From Bryobacteraceae bacterium (GTDB lineage Bacteria; Acidobacteriota; Terriglobia; Bryobacterales; Bryobacteraceae), in NCBI GenBank assembly GCA_029975915.1, contig JARKOC010000177.1, positions 124,001 to 188,000 of the forward strand: a stretch of DNA of 64,000 nt. The letters run 5' to 3'. Below the pieces are notes generated by a model. That model was not told the DNA's origin and ran no database searches. It worked only from the letters and a program-made list of their open reading frames with translations. Below are positions 38,259 to 45,379 of this stretch, piece after piece. Made by a program: the position numbers and the translations under genes. The first letter of the stretch is position 1. Every line of letters begins with the position of its first letter.

Positions 38259-39797
38259 TCAACGCCGGCGCAGCAGTTCGCGCTCGGCCGCGTGCATTTC
38301 GTCGCGCGGCAGGCCGCGGACCAGTTTCTCGGCGTTGAACTTCTCGAGTCCGAACCGGTCCGAGGGTCCGGGTTCGTAATACCGGACTGCCGGATCCCTG
38401 GCGAGCCGGGGGTAGGACTCATTCAGTTTTGGCGCCACGTGGGCCGGAATCTGCTTGCCGCGCACCTGCCAGTACCAGTTTGAGTACTCCAACGAGGAAT
38501 AGGTCATTGTGGCGGCCTCGCGGACCGTCGTCAGAGTGGCCAGGACTGCCGCGGCCAGGGCTACGCGGCCGAAGGCGATATGGCGCGCCGCGAGCAGCAT
38601 GACTACAAACGCCGGCAGCAAGCCGGCCCTCATCGCATAGTTGTTATAGCCGATTGATTCCAGGCCCCACGTGCTGGCGAAGAACAACAGCGATCCCGCG
38701 AACCAGCGCCGCTCGGCCGGATTAAAACGCCGCCAATGCAAAGCCGCGAGCAGGGGCAAGCCTGCAAAGTCGATGACGAACACGGCCAGCAAGTACAGCG
38801 GCAAAGCCAGCGAGACAGGTGTCCACTGCAATGCACCGGATTCAAGGCGGTTCGCATAGATCCACAGGGGCACAAGCGCGGCTGCGGACGCTGGAATCAG
38901 CATGTATGTGCGAAGCAAGCTTTTCATCACGGTCCACAGTTCCCGCCAGGCGACCAGCGGCAACGAAAGGACGACAAATGCGCTGCAAGCCCCGGCGCTA
39001 ACCAACAGCCATCCGGCCAGGAGCGGCTTGCGCCACGCAGACGGGAACCGGGCCTCGCGCCAATAAACAGCGCCAAGTAAGATACACCAGAGTCCGGCCA
39101 TGTGATGAACTGTCCAATAATTGGCCGTGTAGAAGGACGAAAACTCCCGGATCCGGCCCATCCAGTGCCGTGGCCAATGTTCCGTATGCTCGAACGGAAT
39201 CATGTGTCCGGCCAATATGTCGAAACCACCGAACAGGGTCATGAGAAAGACGAACGCGACGGCTGCGCGCGGCTGCCGGGTGAGCCTGGGCGCGACTTCA
39301 AGCAGGCTTCCGAGAAAGAGGATGTGATAGAGCAGATTGCCGAGAAAGATGGAGTCCTTCAGCGTCAGGGCGGGGATGGCCAGCTTGAACCAGGCCAACG
39401 GGTACAGGGCGGCGTAATAGTGGGAAAGAAGATAGTCCTGGTTGCTTGGATGTGGAAGTGGGTAGTATTCCCCCAGTGTCATCGATACCAGTTCAGCCAG
39501 CCGGCCATAGTCATCGGCCTGTGCCAGGACGGCCGCGCCCGGGAACCATTCGGCAAGATAGAGCAACCGCGGCGCGGTCAGCAGGATGAGTGCGGCAACA
39601 GCGCAAGCCACCGCTGTGCGAGGTGCGCGGAAGGGTGCACTCCTGACCTGCGCCTTACCAAGGAACCACCACCAACCGGCCCAGCCGAGTACTTGGATGG
39701 GGACCAGCGCGGCGACAGGCAACCTTAGAACATTAAGCACGATAAGGCTGGTGAGGTTTGCGGCCAGCAGAGAGGCGAGTAACCGGGCGAACGGCAA
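38259..39797 (-). CDS. polytopic membrane protein, GT-C-like
   Basis: 512 residues with about eleven hydrophobic segments. The first large loop has AQADDYGRLAELVSMT and LPHPSNQDYLLSHYYAALYP, reminiscent of the acidic first loop of GT-C glycosyltransferases. A later loop, MIPFEHTEHWPRHWMG, is rich in His and Trp. No family could be named with confidence. The start is TTG at 39797; no ATG in this frame precedes the protein. A TATACT lies six bases upstream, so the messenger may have almost no leader. It is divergent from the flavoprotein operon across 31 bases. Confidence 0.58.
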   Translation of the reverse strand: MPFARLLASLLAANLTSLIVLNVLRLPVAALVPIQVLGWAGWWWFLGKAQVRSAPFRAPRTAVACAVAALILLTAPRLLYLAEWFPGAAVLAQADDYGRLAELVSMTLGEYYPLPHPSNQDYLLSHYYAALYPLAWFKLAIPALTLKDSIFLGNLLYHILFLGSLLEVAPRLTRQPRAAVAFVFLMTLFGGFDILAGHMIPFEHTEHWPRHWMGRIREFSSFYTANYWTVHHMAGLWCILLGAVYWREARFPSAWRKPLLAGWLLVSAGACSAFVVLSLPLVAWRELWTVMKSLLRTYMLIPASAAALVPLWIYANRLESGALQWTPVSLALPLYLLAVFVIDFAGLPLLAALHWRRFNPAERRWFAGSLLFFASTWGLESIGYNNYAMRAGLLPAFVVMLLAARHIAFGRVALAAAVLATLTTVREAATMTYSSLEYSNWYWQVRGKQIPAHVAPKLNESYPRLARDPAVRYYEPGPSDRFGLEKFNAEKLVRGLPRDEMHAAERELLRRR

Positions 39798-39803
39798 GCA
39801 TTG

Positions 39804-39811
39804 AGTATACT
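39804..39811. promoter_or_regulatory. palindromic AGTATACT, candidate shared -10 of divergent genes
   Basis: The 31-base gap between the divergent starts at 39797 (-) and 39829 (+) contains the self-complementary AGTATACT, which reads as a TATACT -10 hexamer on both strands. No good -35 element is visible for either direction. Confidence 0.35.
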
Positions 39812-39828
39812 AACATGGCGGTTTATCG

Positions 39829-41112
39829 ATGAAGTCGTCTAAAGGTTGGATTATTGGCGCCGGGATGACGGGGCTGGCGGCGAGTTACGAGTCAGGCGCG
39901 GCTGCGCTTGAGGCCGCCGGCATGCCTGGGGGCATCTGCCGGTCTTACATCGCCCAATCACCAGTTGGCGGCTACCGCTTCGAAATCGGAGGCGGCCATT
40001 GGGTCTTCGGCGGGGACCCGTTTCTCAACCGCTTCCTCGCAGGCTTCGGCGAGTGGAGATCATACCAACGGCGTTCTGCGGTCTACTTCCCGGATACCGG
40101 GGTCCTCGCTCCTTATCCTCTTCAAAATAACTTGTCCGCCCTGGGACCCGCGATGGCCGCTCAGTGTTTGGGAGAGATCCGAAGTGAGAAAAAGGCAACC
40201 CCAAAAACGATGGCCGAATGGATCGAGCATCAGTTCGGTCCCACTCTCACGCGGTTGTTCTTCGGGCCGTTCCACGAACTCTATACAGCGGGCCTTTGGA
40301 CCGCAATCGCGCCCCAGGACTCTTTCAAAACGCCCCTGAACCTGGAGCAGATCGCCAAAGGCGCCGCAGGCGAGCCTGTCGCCGAAACCGGCTACAACCA
40401 GACGTTCCTTTACCCGGCAGCCGGACTGGACGGATTCGTCGATGCCCTGGCTTCGCGCACGCGTGTCGAAACCGAGGCAAGGGTGGTGCGGATTGATGGC
40501 GTCCGCCGCGAGGTGGAACTGGCGGATGGCCGTGTTCTGGGATACCAGTGGCTGCTCGCCACGGCGCCGCTCGACGAGGTAGTTCGTTTGGCTGGCGTCG
40601 AATTGGAAGATGAACCCGACCCGTCCACGGCTGTGCTCGTGGTGAACCTGGGTGGGCGAAAAGGGCCAAAATGTCCAAACGAGCATTGGATCTACGTCCC
40701 GCGGAGCAGTAGCGGTTTTCACCGGGTCGGTTTCTATTCAAACGTCGATCGAAGCTTCCTCCCCGAAGGCACGGAGGACAGGGCCAGTCTGTACGTTGAA
40801 CGAAGCTATGTGCGCGGCAGGCGTCCTACCGAGGCTGAGATGGAGAGATACATCACCGCGGTGGGTGAGGAACTGCGCGAATGGGGATTTCTTGAGACGG
40901 TCGAGGTCAGCGCGGCGAACTGGGTGGAGACAGCCTACACGTGGAGTCTGCCACAGTCGACATGGAAGGCATCTGCGGTGGCCAAGCTCAATAAACTGGG
41001 GATCTACACGGCGGGACGGTACGGCAACTGGAAGTTCCAGGGCATCGCGGATTCGCTGCGTGAAGGACTACTGGCTGGCGCAATGCTCCGCCAGGTGGAG
41101 GCTCCATTTTGA
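39829..41112 (+). CDS. FAD/NAD(P)-binding flavoprotein, UDP-galactopyranose-mutase-like
   Basis: 427 residues. The N-terminal dinucleotide fold has GWIIGAGMTGLAASYES at about residues 6-22, then GGICRSY and the segment FEIGGGHWVFGGDPFLNRFL, the arrangement of UDP-galactopyranose mutase and related amine-oxidase-fold flavoproteins. AEWIEHQFGPTLTRLFFGPFHELYTAGLW is a typical conserved middle stretch. The C-terminus has the FAD contact GRYGNWKFQGIADSLREGLLAG. It probably rearranges or oxidises a nucleotide sugar. It is the first gene of a coupled three-gene unit with a GT2 and a GT39-like transferase, which supports a role in glycan building. Confidence 0.8.
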   Translation: MKSSKGWIIGAGMTGLAASYESGAAALEAAGMPGGICRSYIAQSPVGGYRFEIGGGHWVFGGDPFLNRFLAGFGEWRSYQRRSAVYFPDTGVLAPYPLQNNLSALGPAMAAQCLGEIRSEKKATPKTMAEWIEHQFGPTLTRLFFGPFHELYTAGLWTAIAPQDSFKTPLNLEQIAKGAAGEPVAETGYNQTFLYPAAGLDGFVDALASRTRVETEARVVRIDGVRREVELADGRVLGYQWLLATAPLDEVVRLAGVELEDEPDPSTAVLVVNLGGRKGPKCPNEHWIYVPRSSSGFHRVGFYSNVDRSFLPEGTEDRASLYVERSYVRGRRPTEAEMERYITAVGEELREWGFLETVEVSAANWVETAYTWSLPQSTWKASAVAKLNKLGIYTAGRYGNWKFQGIADSLREGLLAGAMLRQVEAPF

Positions 41113-41837
41113 CCTGGAAGTGCATCACGGTGATGCCGGTTTACAACGAGGCCGAGTGCATTGATTCGGTCTGCCGGGAGTGGATTGGCCACATGGCGGC
41201 AATCGATGGGGCCCTTCTTGTGGTCGACGATGGGTCGAAGGACGGGTCAGGCAAAATCCTGGACCGTCTGGCCGAAACCGAAGCCCGGCTGATCGTCGTG
41301 CATCAGGTCAATGCGGGCCACGGTGAAGCCGTGGTCACTGGTTACCGCCGGGCATTGGACCTGTCGCCTGAGTACATATTTCAGGTGGATTCGGACGGCG
41401 AGATGCCCGCTGCTCGGTTTCCGGAGATTTGGGGAATGCGGGACAAAGCGGATGTCGTGCTTGGCTGGCGCACCGGCCGCGATGCCCACCCTCTCAGAAT
41501 GGCTCTCAGCAATCTGCACAGGGCGCTGCTGGGGGTGATGTTCGGCGTCCAGGTCCGCGATCCAAATATTCCATTCAGGCTGATTCGAGCGTCCAGGTTG
41601 CGCCAACTGCTTGAATCGGTGCCCGCCGGCGTATTTGCCCCCAACGTGAACCTGGCGCTGCTGGCGGCGAAGGCGGGCGGACTGGCGCTCGGGCCCGAGA
41701 TCCCCATGGCCCCGCGAGCGGGTGGGGTAGCGTCGATTCGAGGGTGGCGGCTGCTACGGATTGGGCTCCGCTGTGCAAACGAATTGGCGCGGTTTCGCAT
41801 CAACGAGTGGAGGCGATTCCAGGGGGTTCTCCAGTGA
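41109..41837 (+). CDS. family 2 glycosyltransferase (dolichol-phosphate-mannose-synthase-like)
   Basis: 242 residues of the GT-A fold. The opening TVMPVYNEAECI, the nucleotide-sugar-binding LLVVDDGSKDGS (Asp40, Asp41) and the metal-binding DSD at 94-96 in FQVDSDGEMP are diagnostic of GT2 enzymes that load a sugar onto a polyprenyl phosphate or elongate a glycan. No C-terminal membrane helix of the DPMS type is seen. It starts with TTG at 41109, inside the preceding stop codon, preceded by GGTGGAGG with a seven-base spacer, so translation is coupled on both sides (its own stop overlaps the next GTG). Confidence 0.88.
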   Translation: MTWKCITVMPVYNEAECIDSVCREWIGHMAAIDGALLVVDDGSKDGSGKILDRLAETEARLIVVHQVNAGHGEAVVTGYRRALDLSPEYIFQVDSDGEMPAARFPEIWGMRDKADVVLGWRTGRDAHPLRMALSNLHRALLGVMFGVQVRDPNIPFRLIRASRLRQLLESVPAGVFAPNVNLALLAAKAGGLALGPEIPMAPRAGGVASIRGWRLLRIGLRCANELARFRINEWRRFQGVLQ

Positions 41838-43501
41838 GGCATTTGACATGGGGGTTGCCGGTTCTCATCGGCGCGATCCTGCGCTATTGGGGGATCGGCT
41901 TCGGCGCGCCCCTGACGTCAAATCTCTACATCCGGCCGGATGAAAGCCTTGTGATCGTCTCAGGCGCGCTGGGAATCCCGAGCACATATGCCTATCCGGC
42001 ATTCTTTCTTGAACTCTCCGCTCTGGTCTTTCGCCTGATGGGCGGTGATCCAGCGACTGGATTCGGTCTCGATCCGACTCCGTATTACCTTGCCGTCCGA
42101 ATCATGGCGGCGCTGTTCGGCTCTGCCACGGTGTTGTTGGTTTTTCTGGTTGCCAAGAGAGTCTTGGACGGTCCCTGGCCGGCGATGGCGGCGATGGTCT
42201 ATGCGGTTTCGCCGCTCACCGTGCGCGATGCGCACTATGCCGTAACCGACATCCCCTCGGTCTGCTTCCAGACCGCCGTGGTCTGGTTTGCCTTGCGATA
42301 TATCGACGCCGAGCCCGCCCGGGCAGCGCGTGAGTTCTGGCTGGCAGCGCTGGCGCTGGGCTTGTCGATGAACACCAAGTACGCCGGAGTCCTCCTGGCT
42401 ACAGTGCTGATCTCCGCCGTCTGGATGCGAACCAAACGAACTGGAGAGGCGCCGCCGTGGGGCAGGCTGGCCGGCGCTGCTGGCGGCCTGGTTGCTCTGT
42501 TCGCCGCCATCAACCCGTTTCTTATCATGAACTTTGCCCGAGCTTGGAAGGAGATCTGGTCGATCGTCGAGGTGCTGTATCTCTGGCAGCCGGGTGATCC
42601 GCCGTGGACTTTGTCCTTCGCTCTGTGGCAAGTGGTCAAGCCCCTTGGCCAGGGCAGTGGCGGCTGGACGGGCGCGGCTCTTGCCGTCGCGGCGATGGGC
42701 TACGCAGCGTGGAAGCGGGATCAGTTTCTGCTGCTGATCGCCCAGCCCGTGGTGTCAACTTTCTTGGTTCTCCTGCCTTTCCAGCACACGGTGCCATACC
42801 GGTATCTCCTGCCGGCATTGCCCTGCATCGCCATCTTGGCAGTCGCCGTTTTCGCCCGGTTGCCGAAACTGCCGAAGCCGCTGCTGCTCGGCGTCGCTGC
42901 AGTGGCGCTGATTGGAGTCGAGTTGACGACCTCGGTTCGTTTGGTATGGCTGCTCGGAAAGCCGGACTCTCGATCCATCGCGGGAGACTGGATTCAGAAC
43001 AACATTCCGCGCACATTGCCGATTGTCTGGCTTGGCGGACCTGAATGTGAGCCTCAGTTCATCGAATCCGCGGAGAGCGTCCAGCGGCGGATCGAATTCG
43101 CCTACCGGCGCTACGGGCAATTCTCTGGGGCGATTGTGTCCGCTCCTTACGAGATGATGCGAAAGGCGAAGCAGGAGGCGGGAGTGAGTGGTTGGGAGGT
43201 GTATCGGAATCCGCCTCCGGACCAGTTGCCTGCGAGGGAATTCGCGATGGTCACTTCTGAATACCCGCTCCGCATGACCCGCTTCAAACTGCCCGTGGCT
43301 GCCGGCGAGTTGGAGGACCTGCGTCCAGCACAGCGCTTCCAGGCGCTGCGGCAGGAGAAGGGTGTCTGTGATGATTTCGAGCTTGACCTGATCGACGCGT
43401 GGTTCCTGCCGTTCCGCCCACTTGGATGTGTGGAGAGACCAGGGCCCAATCTGACTGTGCGGTGGGTCAGAACGCAAGTTGGCGCCGGAGGCAATCCATA
43501 G
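41834..43501 (+). CDS. membrane glycosyltransferase, GT39/ArnT-like
   Basis: 555 residues from the GTG at 41834, which overlaps the GT2 stop (GTGA). About ten membrane helices begin at residues 5-20; the first extramembrane loop carries YIRPDESLVI with an acidic pair typical of GT39 (PMT-like) enzymes, and DAHYAVTDIPSVCFQTAV is characteristic of this class. The last 180 residues form a soluble domain. These enzymes take a sugar from a polyprenyl-phosphate carrier, which the neighbouring GT2 could make, and place it on a glycan, lipid or protein. An in-frame ATG at 41744 lies inside the GT2 gene and was rejected. Confidence 0.83.
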   Translation: MRHLTWGLPVLIGAILRYWGIGFGAPLTSNLYIRPDESLVIVSGALGIPSTYAYPAFFLELSALVFRLMGGDPATGFGLDPTPYYLAVRIMAALFGSATVLLVFLVAKRVLDGPWPAMAAMVYAVSPLTVRDAHYAVTDIPSVCFQTAVVWFALRYIDAEPARAAREFWLAALALGLSMNTKYAGVLLATVLISAVWMRTKRTGEAPPWGRLAGAAGGLVALFAAINPFLIMNFARAWKEIWSIVEVLYLWQPGDPPWTLSFALWQVVKPLGQGSGGWTGAALAVAAMGYAAWKRDQFLLLIAQPVVSTFLVLLPFQHTVPYRYLLPALPCIAILAVAVFARLPKLPKPLLLGVAAVALIGVELTTSVRLVWLLGKPDSRSIAGDWIQNNIPRTLPIVWLGGPECEPQFIESAESVQRRIEFAYRRYGQFSGAIVSAPYEMMRKAKQEAGVSGWEVYRNPPPDQLPAREFAMVTSEYPLRMTRFKLPVAAGELEDLRPAQRFQALRQEKGVCDDFELDLIDAWFLPFRPLGCVERPGPNLTVRWVRTQVGAGGNP

Positions 43502-43566
43502 ACTCTACTCCAGCGATTCAAGCAGTGGATGTCCGCCCGCGAATCGGTCCGGCCGCTGACAATACT

Positions 43567-45228
43567 CTATTCCAGACTCAGCGGAGCGGGTTTCAACGTC
43601 CAGGATGATCCCGTTTCAGAGCTCAACCTATAGCCCGCCTGGTAAATCAGGCCCATGTTCGTAAAGCAGTTGTTCATCTCTACGCGCAACTCGCTCTGGC
43701 TCACTCCCGAGACAACTTGCGCCATCATCTTGAGGAACTGGCCGGCGTTGAGTGGAGTCCCATCGACAGTTACAGTCGCGGGTACGACGTTGCGGGGCAA
43801 CGGCCTCCACGTGCCGTCGCTGAGCGCTGGCGCAAGTTCGGCCGCCTTGGCCAGGATCGATGCGACGCGGACTGTGCCCACATTCGGGCCGTTCTCGGAT
43901 GTCATCTCCAGCGGACCATAGATTGGGCCGAGCTGGACGGAATTGGGCCACGATCCAGAAGCATGCCGGGCGGCGAGTGCGCGAACCATTAGCTGGAACA
44001 TCTCGGCATTGGAGAAATACCTCTCGCCTGCCGCTGCAAAATCGGCGGCGTAGAGCCCTTTCCAGTTCTTCAGGAGATCCCTGGCGGCACCCTCAACCAG
44101 GGCCATGGGGATCTCCTTGCCGGATTCGCTCCTGGCGCGTTTTCGCAGGTTGGCGCAGGAGTTAAACCGGCTTCCGGGGTTGTCCACAAAGAACTGCCCC
44201 GCGAGCCACTCGACCAACGCCTGCTCGGAGGCAAGCGATGCCTTCGCCTCCTGTTCGGTAAGGATCATCTCAAACGGTGCGCGCGCCGGTTTCGGGTTCG
44301 CATAGGCATACTTGAGCGGCACCGGGTTCGCCTTCAGGAACTCCGGCTTATAGAAGTGTCTGTCGTTTGCCAGTTCCAGCCGGACGATATGCGGCTTGGA
44401 GCGATCGAGTTTGCCCAGATCCTCCTTCAGCTTCTCCAGTCCATCGGCGGCGATGAGAGTCCGTGCGACGGCCCCGCTATTCTCGGACATGTGGAGGTAG
44501 CCATTCTGCCAAAAGAGTTCCGGAATCGTGCCCGGCACTGAGCTGAGAATCTTGTGGATGCCGTTCACCGACCCGCCGTAACCATTCAAATTCCTGGCCG
44601 TCGGATGTGTGGCGGGCGGGAATCCTTCCAATATCGCAATGGGGTTCATCCGGAGCAGCAGATGAGCCAGTTCCGGATCGCCTCCGATCTCTCGCGTGAC
44701 AGAAGTGATGAAGGCCACCTCGCCAAAGACTTCCTGCGTCTTCTTGAGGCCACCGGATTTCGAGGGATCGACCTCGCCTTTTCGGGGCTCCTTGAACTCG
44801 GTCAGAAACCACTCAAGCGATTCCATGCGGGCGAGCCAGCGATCCTGCCCGTTCTTTGTCTTGCGGAAGTTCGGCCGCGGCCATTCCGACTCGACGGGTT
44901 CGTATTCCCCGCTGTAGCCGACCTCCGCCAGACCGGAAGCCACAAGACCCTTCATGAACTTGACGCAACCGTCGGCATTGTCGAACTGCTGGCAGTAGTC
45001 CGCCGAAGCTCCGCTGAAAAGGAAGAGAACCGAGACGTTCACATTGGGGTATTTGGCTTGGAGAGTCTTGGACAATGCCCCGGCGTAACGCATTTTGGTG
45101 GTGGTGATGTCGAAGTGCAGATGGTCATCGGCGCGAACGATGAGTTGAACGTATACCGGCGAACCCGCGCTGGACGCGGGCCGCGATGATATGAGGAGAA
45201 ACAGGACGAAGAGAAGGAGCCGGATCAT
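43567..45228 (-). CDS. secreted protein of unknown function
   Basis: 553 residues. Signal peptide MIRLLLFVLFLLISSRPASSAG. The N-terminal part contains VYVQLIVRADDHLHFD and VSVLFLFSGASADYCQQF and may be an alpha/beta domain; the C-terminal 170 residues have two similar helical units around GERYFSNAEMFQLMVRALAA and GTPLNAGQFLKMMAQVVSG, each with an LxxAEMFxLMxxAL-like pattern that resembles pseudomurein-binding-type repeats. I do not recognise a catalytic motif. GAGGTGA six bases before the ATG at 45228 chooses this start over a GTG at 45237. Downstream of the PKD protein on the same strand, but a strong hairpin lies between. Confidence 0.62.
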   Translation of the reverse strand: MIRLLLFVLFLLISSRPASSAGSPVYVQLIVRADDHLHFDITTTKMRYAGALSKTLQAKYPNVNVSVLFLFSGASADYCQQFDNADGCVKFMKGLVASGLAEVGYSGEYEPVESEWPRPNFRKTKNGQDRWLARMESLEWFLTEFKEPRKGEVDPSKSGGLKKTQEVFGEVAFITSVTREIGGDPELAHLLLRMNPIAILEGFPPATHPTARNLNGYGGSVNGIHKILSSVPGTIPELFWQNGYLHMSENSGAVARTLIAADGLEKLKEDLGKLDRSKPHIVRLELANDRHFYKPEFLKANPVPLKYAYANPKPARAPFEMILTEQEAKASLASEQALVEWLAGQFFVDNPGSRFNSCANLRKRARSESGKEIPMALVEGAARDLLKNWKGLYAADFAAAGERYFSNAEMFQLMVRALAARHASGSWPNSVQLGPIYGPLEMTSENGPNVGTVRVASILAKAAELAPALSDGTWRPLPRNVVPATVTVDGTPLNAGQFLKMMAQVVSGVSQSELRVEMNNCFTNMGLIYQAGYRLSSETGSSWTLKPAPLSLE

Positions 45229-45317
45229 AAGGGTCACCTCACAAAATTACGACTAGCCGGGAAATCCCCGGCCACGGGCATGGTGGACAACTCATCGCAG
45301 CGACTGGGGACACAAAT

Positions 45318-45350
45318 GGCTGGGCGTCTGGGGGAGCCGGACGCCCAGCC
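45318..45350 (-). terminator. perfect 11-bp inverted repeat, probable terminator or mRNA-stabilising hairpin
   Basis: GGCTGGGCGTC at 45318-45328 and GACGCCCAGCC at 45340-45350 are exact inverted repeats with an 11-base loop, 30 bases beyond the stop of the leftward PKD gene. The expected T tract after it is only ATTTGTG, so it is a weak intrinsic terminator at best. Confidence 0.55.
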
Positions 45351-45379
45351 ACAAGGAGGAGGGTGTTTACGCCGTCCCG

